In this document: one piece after another, positions 1 through 5,784 of the stretch | Position numbering within the stretch: position 1 is the stretch's first letter | How the letters are laid out: every line of letters starts with the position of its first letter | Source: a virus | Strand: one strand, 5' to 3' | Virus record (IMG/VR): IMGVR_UViG_3300028766_000025 | Span: 1-30,959 of that record | Length of the DNA stretch: 30,959 nt | The notes under the pieces: generated by a model | Database searches by the model: none | Told to the model about the DNA's origin: nothing | What the model saw: only the letters and a program-made list of their open reading frames with translations | Translations under genes and position numbers: made by a program

Positions 1-1
1 G

Positions 2-556
2 GGAGCGACGGCGATGATGGCGGCGATCAGCGATCATGAAGTGAAGGATATGGAGTCGAGCAATGAAGCGAACAAGATGCTCCTCGACGCCCAGCAGATC
101 CTGAAGACCATCGACGCTCGGAGAAAGTTCTTCGTGGATCCATACAAAGCGGTGGCGAAGGGGATCGACGCGATCTTCAACCGCACATACGATCCGCTCG
201 ATGTCGCAGTACGCTCACTGCGCACGAAGATGGGAGACTACGCGATGAAGGTGGAGCGCGAGGCTCGGGAAAAGGAAGCGGCCATCCTCAAGAAAGAGGC
301 CGAAGGAAGGATCAAGCCGGAGACGGCAGTGAAGCAGATGGCGAAGGTAGAGACGATCGCACCGATCGCACGAAGCGAAGCCGGATCGATCAGCTACCGC
401 ACCGACCAGAAGCTCCGTATCGTGGACGCAACGAAGATCCCGCACGAATACATGGTGCCGAACGAAGCCATGATCTTCGCAGCACTGAAGGGAGGGCAAA
501 AGGTCGCCGGCGCCGAACTCTACGAAGTGAAAACCCCAGTGGGTCGCAAATACTAA
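2..556 (+). CDS. Phage coiled-coil protein of the recombination block, 5' end cut by window edge
   Basis: The frame is open to the first base of the window, so the gene probably starts upstream; the first ATG inside is at 14. The visible ~180 residues start with helical sequence carrying charged heptad-like stretches (KVEREAREKEAAILKKEAEG) and end in a compact domain with the pattern 'RTDQKLRIVDATKIPHEYMV' followed by 'KVAGAELYEVK'. This layout matches uncharacterised phage proteins that usually lie just upstream of RecT/ERF-type annealing proteins; an ERF gene lies 1 kb downstream. A role with the recombinase is inferred from context only. No catalytic motif is seen. The next gene starts 1 nt after the stop. 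Confidence 0.7.
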   Translation, partial: GATAMMAAISDHEVKDMESSNEANKMLLDAQQILKTIDARRKFFVDPYKAVAKGIDAIFNRTYDPLDVAVRSLRTKMGDYAMKVEREAREKEAAILKKEAEGRIKPETAVKQMAKVETIAPIARSEAGSISYRTDQKLRIVDATKIPHEYMVPNEAMIFAALKGGQKVAGAELYEVKTPVGRKY

Positions 557-557
557 G

Positions 558-785
558 ATGATCATCGAAGAAAAAGACTTCAAATACATGTCATCGGCCG
601 CTGGCGAAGAAGACCTCTGTGGATTCATCATCGAAACGCTCGGCGACGCATGCGAGATGGCGAAGAAGAACTACAACGCCGATCCCGGCAAGATGAGCGA
701 CAAAGCCAAGCAGGCATTCTACTGGAGAGCGAAGATGCTTGAGCATGCGATGCTATACGTCGAAGACTGGAAAAATTCAATATAA
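558..785 (+). CDS. Hypothetical protein, 75 aa
   Basis: Small acidic protein, not recognised. It contains one cysteine (CGFIIETLGDACEMAKKNY has two closely spaced Cys) and looks mainly helical. It sits 1 nt after the preceding stop and 2 nt before the next start, so it is part of one transcript. There is no SD sequence before the ATG. The tight packing and collinearity with neighbours support it being a real gene; function is unknown. Confidence 0.6.
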   Translation: MIIEEKDFKYMSSAAGEEDLCGFIIETLGDACEMAKKNYNADPGKMSDKAKQAFYWRAKMLEHAMLYVEDWKNSI

Positions 786-787
786 CC

Positions 788-1009
788 ATGGACCTCGAAC
801 GCAACCCCAGCCAAGACTACTGGACGATCAAGGCCATGACGACATACGGCGGGGGATTCGTGAAAGCCCTCGGCCACGCGGCCGCGCAAGCCGACGACAA
901 CAACCTGCGAAGGATTAAAGCGGCCTTCCCCGAATACTGGAAGCAATACGCCGACATGGGGACGCACCTCGAAACTGCGGACGCCGCGAAAAGAATAAAG
1001 CAATCATGA
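788..1009 (+). CDS. Hypothetical phage protein, 73 aa
   Basis: Short protein with the pattern 'DYWTIKAMTTYGGGFVKALG' then 'ADDNNLRRIKAAFPEYWKQY'. This resembles small uncharacterised proteins often present in phage early regions (a YGGGFV...AD..NL.RI..AF..YW..Y pattern). I know of no assigned function. Its stop overlaps the next start as ATGA (1006-1009), which implies translational coupling to the repeat protein. The ATG is preceded by 'aataacc', with no SD. Confidence 0.7.
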   Translation: MDLERNPSQDYWTIKAMTTYGGGFVKALGHAAAQADDNNLRRIKAAFPEYWKQYADMGTHLETADAAKRIKQS

Positions 1010-1524
1010 AGAAATATAAATTGACAGAGGAAACGAAGATCAGCGAATGGTCTGGTAGAAAGGTGACGCGCATTGAGGCAATCATCGACTTCGGACTGGT
1101 CAAGGCGGGTACGAAAGGTGGTTTCGTCGAAGACGAACGAAACCTCAATGTTGAAAAAGAAGCCGGCAACGCTTGGGTGTACGGCGACGCTGAGGTGTCC
1201 GGCAACGCTTGGGTGTCCGGCAACGCTCGGGTGTACGGCGACGCTTGGGTGTCCGGCGACGCTCGGGTGTACGGCAACGCTCGGGTGTACGGCGACGCTT
1301 GGGTGTCCGGCGACGCTCGGGTGTACGGCGACGCTTGGGTGTACGGCGACGCTTGGGTGTCCGGCGACGCTCGGGTGTACGGCGACGCTTGGGTGTCCGG
1401 CGACGCTCGGGTGTACGGGAAAATAAAATGCGAGACCGGCTACTACTTTGCCTTCAAATCGAAGGAATGGAAAGTGACCGAGATCGAGCTTGAGGACGGC
1501 GATAAGGTCCTCTACCACGAATAA
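1006..1524 (+). CDS. Hexapeptide-repeat (beta-helix-like) protein
   Basis: Residues 1-53 form a non-repetitive N-terminal domain (EWSGRKVTRIEAIIDFG, KGGFVEDERNLN). Residues 54-137 are 14 consecutive six-residue repeats of the form G-[DN]-A-[WRE]-V-[YS]. The last ~35 residues (ETGYYFAFKSKEWKV) cap the array. A six-residue period with small residues, Ala and Val at fixed positions is what left-handed beta-helix solenoids use, and G-D-A-x-V-x arrays occur in other phage early proteins of unknown role. There are no acyltransferase active-site residues, so an enzymatic role is not supported. A protein-protein or DNA-mimic role is speculation. The array is encoded by a near-identical 18-bp minisatellite. 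Confidence 0.8.
   Translation: MKKYKLTEETKISEWSGRKVTRIEAIIDFGLVKAGTKGGFVEDERNLNVEKEAGNAWVYGDAEVSGNAWVSGNARVYGDAWVSGDARVYGNARVYGDAWVSGDARVYGDAWVYGDAWVSGDARVYGDAWVSGDARVYGKIKCETGYYFAFKSKEWKVTEIELEDGDKVLYHE
1165..1416 (+). repeat. 18-bp coding minisatellite, 14 units
   Basis: Fourteen head-to-tail 18-bp units, each built on GGCGACGCTTGGGTGTCC with variation at a few positions (gac/aac, ctt/ctc/ctg, gtcc/gtac). Two unit types roughly alternate, giving a partial 36-bp higher order. All copies preserve the frame. The unit also lacks stops in the other forward frames and at least two antisense frames, so long repetitive shadow ORFs appear there. Copy number probably changes by slippage or recombination. 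Confidence 0.95.
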
Positions 1525-1525
1525 C

Positions 1526-2329
1526 ATGAGAAAAAAAATAACCAAGAAGGATACCTCGCTTGCCATCGCCTCCGAGAACAAGGATATGACGCCAATGGCT
1601 CTCATGGCGCTCGCGGTGGCGAAAGGAGATACCTCGATCGAGATCATGAAGGGCATTATGGATCTTCAAGACCGGCATGAAGCGAAGATGGCAAAGAAAG
1701 CATTCGACGAAGCCATGGCACGATTCCAAGCACTCTGCCCGACCATCAAGAAAGACAAGGCGGTGCTGAACAAGCCGGAGAAAGGCGGCGGACTACGCTA
1801 TAAATTCGCACCTCTCGACAGCATCGTGGGGCAAGTGAAGAAGATCCTGCAAGAGTGCGGGTTCAGCTACACGATCACGGCGAAGATGGAAGGAAATCAG
1901 ATCACGGCGATCTGCAAAGTGACACATCAGCTCGGCCACAGCGAATCATCAAGCTTCCAAGTCCCGACGGATCCGGACGCATACATGAACGTGCAGCAGA
2001 GAGTGGGCGCCGCGCTCACCTTCGCAAAGCGATATGCCTTCTGTAACGCCTTCGGCATTATGACCGGCGACGAAGACAATGATGCGAACCAGGCGCCTCC
2101 GACGATCGGAAAAGGAGCGACAGCCACTGCGCCGGCGAAAGGGCAGGAACCGGAGAATAAGATGGACGCTACCCGGATGAAATACATCGGGACGCTCGCC
2201 GCGAAGAAGGACGTGAAGGGACTCGAACAGCTCCGCGAGCAGATCAGTGAGAACGTCGACCTCACGAATCAGGAAAAAATGAAGTACATGGGCCTGATCA
2301 ATGACCACCTCAAGAGCCTCAAAAAATAA
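1526..2329 (+). CDS. erf: ERF-family single-strand annealing recombinase
   Basis: 267-residue protein of the ERF superfamily of phage single-strand annealing proteins (prototype P22 Erf), which pair complementary single strands in recombination, genome circularisation and repair. Recognisable blocks: a helical N terminus (MALAVAKGDTSIEIMKGIMD, ~28-47), 'GGGLRYKFAPLDSIVGQVKK' (~87-106), and the family hallmark 'QQRVGAALTFAKRYAFCNAF' followed by GIMTGDEDNDAN (~157-188), which corresponds to the G-S/A-A-L-T-Y-A-R-R-Y core plus acidic tail. The ATG at 1526 is preferred over an in-frame ATG at 1490 because the latter lies inside the upstream gene and the family N terminus begins after it. The C-terminal ~28 residues overlap the nuclease gene's start. 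Confidence 0.93.
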   Translation: MRKKITKKDTSLAIASENKDMTPMALMALAVAKGDTSIEIMKGIMDLQDRHEAKMAKKAFDEAMARFQALCPTIKKDKAVLNKPEKGGGLRYKFAPLDSIVGQVKKILQECGFSYTITAKMEGNQITAICKVTHQLGHSESSSFQVPTDPDAYMNVQQRVGAALTFAKRYAFCNAFGIMTGDEDNDANQAPPTIGKGATATAPAKGQEPENKMDATRMKYIGTLAAKKDVKGLEQLREQISENVDLTNQEKMKYMGLINDHLKSLKK

Positions 2330-3029
2330 GCTCTGGTGGCCCCGGCCGTACATCAGCTGGAGCGCATTCGAGAAGTGGACCGGCAGTCCGAATGAGTTCG
2401 TGAAGCACTACTGCCCGCCTCAATGCCGATCGTGCGGAGAGATCCTCTGGCGGCCGGACTGGGAAAGCGGGAAGTGCCACACCTGCGGCCAGCCGGTGAT
2501 CAGCGAATGGACGAACCCCCCGATGCAGATCGGACTCCGGGTGGCGGACATGCTTGAATCGGACGATCCGCAGGAAGACGAAATGCTCGAACACTACCGC
2601 ACCTTGCTACCAAAATATCCGCATAGAGAGTTCGCCATCAACGAGGAGTTCGCGGGCATCCGGTTCGCCGGCAAGCTCGACGGATGGAACCCCGGCACGA
2701 TGACGATCGGCGAATACAAGACCGGAAAGGATTGGAGCCAGCGCCGGGCGGACGAACACCGCCAGCTCGACTTCTACCAGCTCCTGATCTTCCTGCTCTA
2801 CGGAAAGCTCGCCGAACGCATCAGGCTTCACTGGATGCCGACTCGATTCAACTTCGGGACGATGCTGCCCGAGCTGACCGGCGCCATAGAGACATTCGAG
2901 ACCATGAGGACGAAGGCTGACGCGCTTAAAATGGCCTCCGATGCCATAAAGGCATACCAAGAGATCGGTGAGCGATGCGGAAGCCTACCTATGCCCAGCG
3001 GATACACAGGGCTATCCCCAGAAAAATAA
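2301..3029 (+). CDS. PD-(D/E)XK nuclease (RecB/Cas4-like) with Zn-finger insert
   Basis: 242-residue nuclease. The fold signature is 'FAGKLDGW' (Asp127), 'TIGEYKTGK' (Glu138-x-Lys140, the (D/E)XK motif) and a following helix 'QLDFYQLLIFLL' (QxxxY motif, 155-167), as in the RecB/Cas4/AddB-like nucleases (PDDEXK_1). An N-terminal insert has Cys38, Cys42, Cys45, Cys59 and Cys62 (CRSCG...CHTCG), which looks like a zinc ribbon rather than the Cas4 Fe-S arrangement, because the cysteines lie before and not around the active site. It follows the ERF annealing protein with a 29-nt overlap, so the pair probably acts like exonuclease plus annealase (compare lambda Exo/Bet). That pairing is inference. 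Confidence 0.88.
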   Translation: MTTSRASKNKLWWPRPYISWSAFEKWTGSPNEFVKHYCPPQCRSCGEILWRPDWESGKCHTCGQPVISEWTNPPMQIGLRVADMLESDDPQEDEMLEHYRTLLPKYPHREFAINEEFAGIRFAGKLDGWNPGTMTIGEYKTGKDWSQRRADEHRQLDFYQLLIFLLYGKLAERIRLHWMPTRFNFGTMLPELTGAIETFETMRTKADALKMASDAIKAYQEIGERCGSLPMPSGYTGLSPEK

Positions 3030-3194
3030 TGGTAATCCCCAAGATATACACAGGGCAAAGTGAGCAACCATATGGCTCAAAATGAAGATTCGATGAATTT
3101 TGAGGGGTCGCTAATAACAATAAGTTCTTATCTTCTCTTCAGATCTTAAGATTCTCTTAAATAAGATTTGCGGCAAAAAATTAAAAAAACGACC
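3002..3194. promoter_or_regulatory. AT-rich non-coding region with direct repeats; candidate control region or replication origin
   Basis: From the end of the nuclease gene to 3194 there is no coding signal. An 11-bp direct repeat ATACACAGGGC occurs at 3002-3012 (still coding) and 3046-3056. Between them are two related 'ATCCCCA' elements. ATATACACA at 3044-3052 differs by one base from the DnaA-box consensus TTATNCACA. Downstream is a strongly AT-rich stretch with small palindromes: ATAAGTTCTTAT (3120-3131), ATCTTAAGAT (3143-3152) and AGATCT (3141-3146). This could be an origin, operator sites for the nearby winged-helix or ParB-like proteins, or a promoter region. I cannot choose between these from sequence alone. 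Confidence 0.4.
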
Positions 3195-3461
3195 ATGCCA
3201 ACACCAACAAAAAAGCCGTTCGACATAGCGAAGCACAATGCTCTCTACCTCGAGCGCGGCTGGATCCATGCCGACGATTGCGCATGCAAGCTCCGGGAGA
3301 ATCAACCCGGGTACGCGCCGGTCACGATCAAGCCTCAAAAGACGAAGAAGGCAAAAGCAGAACCCGCCCCGGACGTCGACCAGGACGATGAAAATATACC
3401 CGGCACATTCGAGCCGCTGTTCGAACCAGACGAGGACGAGGCCGAGCCACGATTCCTATGA
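3195..3461 (+). CDS. Hypothetical acidic-tailed protein, 88 aa
   Basis: Starts at ATG 3195; a TTG nine codons upstream is less likely. The N-terminal half has 'AKHNALYLERGWIHADDCAC' and the C-terminal half is very acidic (DVDQDDENIPGTFEPLFEPD). Acidic tails are common in phage DNA-metabolism accessory proteins, but I recognise no family. The stop overlaps the next start (ATGA at 3458). It is the first gene after the AT-rich region, so it may be the first gene of a transcript. Confidence 0.6.
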   Translation: MPTPTKKPFDIAKHNALYLERGWIHADDCACKLRENQPGYAPVTIKPQKTKKAKAEPAPDVDQDDENIPGTFEPLFEPDEDEAEPRFL

Positions 3462-3787
3462 TCCAAGAAACATCCGTAGAAGCGAGGAACAAAATGAACA
3501 TGGGCAGATTGGCGAAAAATTATAAAGCCCTCTTGGAATCGAAGCTGTCACTCACCGATCAGGAAGCCGGCATGCTGATGGAAATAGCACCATCGACGAT
3601 ATCGGGCATCCGATGCCCACTCGTCCGCACCGGCGCCGTGGTGAAGGATATAAAGCGGAAGTGTCGAGTCACCGGCAATACCGCCTTCTCATGGAAACTC
3701 GCACCATTGCAAAAAGTCGAAACACAGCCGATCGCGCACGACGAGCTGATCCCCGGCCTGAGATTCATCCAAGGACCACTGCTATGA
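3458..3787 (+). CDS. Winged helix-turn-helix DNA-binding protein
   Basis: 109 residues. Residues ~30-81 match the phage winged-helix pattern: 'SLTDQEAGMLMEIAPSTISG' (HTH, with Ser-Thr at the recognition helix), then 'IRCPLVRTGAVVKDIKRKCR', then the wing strand 'TGNTAFSWKL'. Compare the common pattern LT..EAA..lgi..sTvsgR...L...G.v....rkr.T.sGr.a.vW.L. It probably binds DNA as a regulator of this block or as a replication accessory. The start is set by the ATGA overlap with the gene before; an internal ATG at 3491 would also keep the domain. Its own stop overlaps the 18-codon ORF. Confidence 0.75.
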   Translation: MIQETSVEARNKMNMGRLAKNYKALLESKLSLTDQEAGMLMEIAPSTISGIRCPLVRTGAVVKDIKRKCRVTGNTAFSWKLAPLQKVETQPIAHDELIPGLRFIQGPLL

Positions 3788-3840
3788 AATTCATCACGAA
3801 CATGCTCGTTATCAACCAAAAGAATACCGCTCCAGTATGA
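3784..3840 (+). CDS. 18-residue micro-ORF bridging two genes
   Basis: ATG at 3784 overlaps the stop of the winged-helix gene (ATGA), and the micro-ORF's own TGA overlaps the ATG of the ParB-like gene (3837-3840). It therefore fits exactly between the two by the same overlap used elsewhere in this genome. It translates to MKFITNMLVINQKNTAPV. It could encode a peptide, or act simply as a ribosome-relay ORF that couples translation of its neighbours. No family is recognisable. Confidence 0.4.
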   Translation: MKFITNMLVINQKNTAPV

Positions 3841-4169
3841 ATAGGAGAAATTACCGAAAGCTGATGTACGTGAAGATCGATCGCATCGTGTCGACGAATA
3901 GCAAACTCGACCGGGCCGTGATCGAAGAAATCAAGAAGGATATCGACCTCGAAAAGCTCACAGCATTCCCAGCGTGGCACGATGGATCCCGAAACGAATG
4001 GGTCATCACGGACGGCAATCATCGCCTCCAAGCGCTCAAGGAGCTGGAATACGCATACGTGCCGATCGTGGAGATATCCCGGAAGGAGTTCGATCTGATC
4101 GCGTGGGAGAAAAAGGAAATCGACATCATCGTCGTGGTGCCGAAAAAAATAAAAGTAATAGGTATATAA
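3837..4169 (+). CDS. ParB/Srx-fold protein
   Basis: 110 residues. The ParB-like core is visible: 'YVKIDRIVSTNSKLD' (beta strand and the 'I..I' pattern), then 'WVITDGNHRLQALKELEYAY' (residues 55-74) matching the family motif v-x-D-G-x-H-R-l-x-A, then VPIVEI. In phages this fold occurs in DNA-binding, nuclease or nucleotide-hydrolysing proteins and is often next to methyltransferases. A cytosine methyltransferase follows shortly. The specific activity is unknown. The basic C-terminal tail (VVVPKKIKVIGI) is encoded by an A-rich stretch. Confidence 0.82.
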   Translation: MNRRNYRKLMYVKIDRIVSTNSKLDRAVIEEIKKDIDLEKLTAFPAWHDGSRNEWVITDGNHRLQALKELEYAYVPIVEISRKEFDLIAWEKKEIDIIVVVPKKIKVIGI

Positions 4170-4171
4170 TC

Positions 4172-4369
4172 ATGGAAATAAGAGCGAGAAAAGTGAGCGC
4201 GGAGAAGCGGCAGCAGGTTCGGGAAATGCTTAAATTCTACCGACGGCAAAATGGCACGGCGCTGGCAGTCAACCCAGACCTCGCCGTGAAGCTCCGGGAG
4301 AACAAGATCAACCCCGAGCTGTACGCGATCCGCATGACGGAAAAGGTCACCGCGAATATAAACGCATGA
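4172..4369 (+). CDS. Hypothetical basic protein, 65 aa
   Basis: Small, charged, probably helical protein (MEIRARKVSAEKRQQVREML...). It is not recognised. The ATG lies 2 nt after a stop, and TATAAT ends 1 nt before it, too close for that hexamer to serve this gene as a -10. Its TGA overlaps the ATG of the methyltransferase (4366-4369), so the two are probably translationally coupled. Confidence 0.6.
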   Translation: MEIRARKVSAEKRQQVREMLKFYRRQNGTALAVNPDLAVKLRENKINPELYAIRMTEKVTANINA

Positions 4370-5778
4370 AAATAACGCACATAGACCTATTCTCCGGCAT
4401 CGGCGGAGCAAGCATAGCAGTAGATGAAGTATTCGGAAAAAATAACGTAACCCACATATTCTGCGACAATGAACCATTCGCCCAAGCAATCCTCAAAAAA
4501 CACTGGCCCGAAGCACCTATCATCGGAGACATCCGGGCCTTTACTACCAACGCCGACATCAAGCGACGCGTTCACGGGGAATCTAAAAAGCAGTCAGCAA
4601 AAACCCACAACGAAACACTCAGTGAATTTATCGCAAGCGTTGGATCACCCTTTATACTCACCGGCGGCTTCCCATGCCAACCCTTCAGCCAAGCCGGACG
4701 AAGAAAAGGAACGGATGATGACCGTTATCTCTGGCCGGAAATGCTTAGGGTTATTCGAGAGTTCAAACCTCAATGGGTCATCGGTGAAAATGTTGCGGGA
4801 CTACTTACTTGGGACGAGGGCGTGGTACTCGAACAAGTGTGCCTTGACCTGGAAGGTGAAGGTTACGAAGTACAACCGTTCGTTATACCAGCTGTCGCCG
4901 TCAATGCGCCGCACCGAAGGGACAGGGTCTGGATTGTTGCCCACCGCGAGAGTGGGAGGGAACGGTTCGGCAAGCAAAAAGGAAATTGCAATGGGGAATC
5001 CAAAACACAGATTAGAAACGACAATCGAGATGCTTCCAACGCCAGTAGTAAAACCCACGGAAGATGTTGTTATTGTCCCGGTTGCGATAAAGGATGGGAT
5101 GAATGTACCTGCGATGCTTCCCACGCCAGACAGCCACATGGAACGAGGAGTAGCGAAAGAGTGGAAGCCAATAAGACCGAGCGGAGCGCACGCATCGTTT
5201 CCTCTGAACGAGGCAGTAGCTGGGACGAAAACTGGCTTGAAGTTGCAACCTGGCTTTGTGGAGTATTTAATGGGCTATCCGAAGGATTGGACAAAGATAT
5301 GAGTGATGGGGTATTATTGAAGTATGCCCCGACCCTCAATGCTATTACCCGACAAGATTTGCCCTATCTGTGGAAAGGTTTTCAATCGAAAGCGTTTCAA
5401 TGGCGTATTGGAAGATTCGACACGGTACAAGACCCGGATTACGTGTTCGCAGTCCTGTGGAAACTCAAAAATCGAGCCGACAAGCAAATCTGCCTTCCGT
5501 TCGAAAGCGAAGAAGTTCAAAACGCTTATATGCGAAATGTGTGGGACGACGAAAAATCTCGACGCGCATCACGTGGACCGGAATATCAAGAACAATACGC
5601 CAGAGAACATCAAGACACTTTGTCATCCATGTCACATGAAGTCGCACTGGCGGCGGCGGAAATCCAAAAGTCGTTTTTGAAAGATAGGAACGCTCGGCTC
5701 AAAGGACTCGGCAACGCCTGGGTCCCACGGGTGGCGGAGGAAATCTTTGCCGCCATTAAACATATCGATCGAACATAA
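4366..5778 (+). CDS. DNA (cytosine-5) methyltransferase
   Basis: 470-residue C5 cytosine methyltransferase that would transfer a methyl group from SAM to cytosine, probably to evade host restriction. Motif I is 'IDLFSGIGGAS' (6-16). Motif IV is 'GGFPCQPFSQAGRRKG' with catalytic Cys104 (100-115). Motif VI is 'GENVAGLL' (140-147). Motif VIII is 'APHRRDRVWIVAHRESG' (181-197). The C-terminal motif X region is 'RLKGLGNAWVPRVAEEIFAA' (444-463). Residues ~198-440 replace a standard target-recognition region and have odd composition, with a Cys-rich patch (CCYCPGCDKGWDECTC, 234-249) and 'DENWLEVATWLCGVFNGL' (287-304), which recurs in related phage enzymes. Most of this region is encoded by DNA that also encodes two other proteins in the +1-shifted frame. 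Confidence 0.93.
   Translation: MKITHIDLFSGIGGASIAVDEVFGKNNVTHIFCDNEPFAQAILKKHWPEAPIIGDIRAFTTNADIKRRVHGESKKQSAKTHNETLSEFIASVGSPFILTGGFPCQPFSQAGRRKGTDDDRYLWPEMLRVIREFKPQWVIGENVAGLLTWDEGVVLEQVCLDLEGEGYEVQPFVIPAVAVNAPHRRDRVWIVAHRESGRERFGKQKGNCNGESKTQIRNDNRDASNASSKTHGRCCYCPGCDKGWDECTCDASHARQPHGTRSSERVEANKTERSARIVSSERGSSWDENWLEVATWLCGVFNGLSEGLDKDMSDGVLLKYAPTLNAITRQDLPYLWKGFQSKAFQWRIGRFDTVQDPDYVFAVLWKLKNRADKQICLPFESEEVQNAYMRNVWDDEKSRRASRGPEYQEQYAREHQDTLSSMSHEVALAAAEIQKSFLKDRNARLKGLGNAWVPRVAEEIFAAIKHIDRT
4469..5302 (+). CDS. LPTP-repeat protein nested out of frame inside the methyltransferase gene
   Basis: 277 codons without a stop, entirely inside the methyltransferase gene but shifted by one base. 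The translation is not noise. It has Leu-Pro-Thr-Pro-type elements at residues 26-29, 157-160 (LPTA), 189-192 and 217-220; a central block 'CALTWKVKVTKYNRSLYQLS' plus PSMRRTEGTGSGLLPT (124-159); and a C terminus 'TGLKLQPGFVEYLMGYPKDW' (256-275). These features recur in phage/prophage proteins found with C5 methyltransferases (pattern LxPxFVEWLMG[FY]PxxWT). Function is unknown; the name 'methyltransferase' sometimes attached to such proteins is not supported by motifs here. The start is uncertain because the N terminus is not conserved. It ends 21 nt before the nested HNH gene in the same frame. Confidence 0.82.
   Translation: MNHSPKQSSKNTGPKHLSSETSGPLLPTPTSSDAFTGNLKSSQQKPTTKHSVNLSQALDHPLYSPAASHANPSAKPDEEKERMMTVISGRKCLGLFESSNLNGSSVKMLRDYLLGTRAWYSNKCALTWKVKVTKYNRSLYQLSPSMRRTEGTGSGLLPTARVGGNGSASKKEIAMGNPKHRLETTIEMLPTPVVKPTEDVVIVPVAIKDGMNVPAMLPTPDSHMERGVAKEWKPIRPSGAHASFPLNEAVAGTKTGLKLQPGFVEYLMGYPKDWTKI
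5324..5680 (+). CDS. HNH endonuclease nested out of frame inside the methyltransferase gene
   Basis: 118-residue protein in the +1 frame relative to the methyltransferase. An N-terminal zinc knuckle uses Cys13/Cys16 (CPICGKVFNRKR) and Cys41/Cys45 (CSQSCGN). The HNH domain is 'ICEMCGTTKNLDAHHVDRN' (Cys70, Cys73, His82-His83), then 'NNTPENIKTLCHPCHMKSHW' with Asn91/92, Cys100, Cys103, His104 and His108. This is the complete beta-beta-alpha-metal core, so nicking or cleaving activity is expected. The ATG lies 21 nt after the nested LPTP gene's stop. The same DNA encodes methyltransferase residues ~320-438. Having a complete HNH core in an overlapping frame by chance is very unlikely. Confidence 0.87.
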   Translation: MPRPSMLLPDKICPICGKVFNRKRFNGVLEDSTRYKTRITCSQSCGNSKIEPTSKSAFRSKAKKFKTLICEMCGTTKNLDAHHVDRNIKNNTPENIKTLCHPCHMKSHWRRRKSKSRF

Positions 5779-5784
5779 AAAACT

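Noticed and set aside
1165-1416. CRISPR array
   Set aside because: Direct 18-bp repeats have no spacers between them and keep a reading frame, so this is a minisatellite.
1073-1493. Two further + strand frames through the minisatellite (GVRRRSGVRQRS and ATLGCPATLGCT repeats)
   Set aside because: They start and end near the repeat and overlap the real gene; they arise from the stop-free unit. I kept them as a remark on the repeat and not as genes.
817-1656. 279-codon - strand frame with repeated HPSVAVHPSVAG
   Set aside because: It is the complement of the 18-bp minisatellite; the repeat simply lacks stops in this frame. The + strand reading has non-repetitive flanking domains and fits the operon.
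4165-4170. TATAAT as a promoter for the gene at 4172
   Set aside because: It ends only 1 nt before the ATG, so a transcript would start inside the coding region; it could serve the methyltransferase gene, but no -35 is visible.
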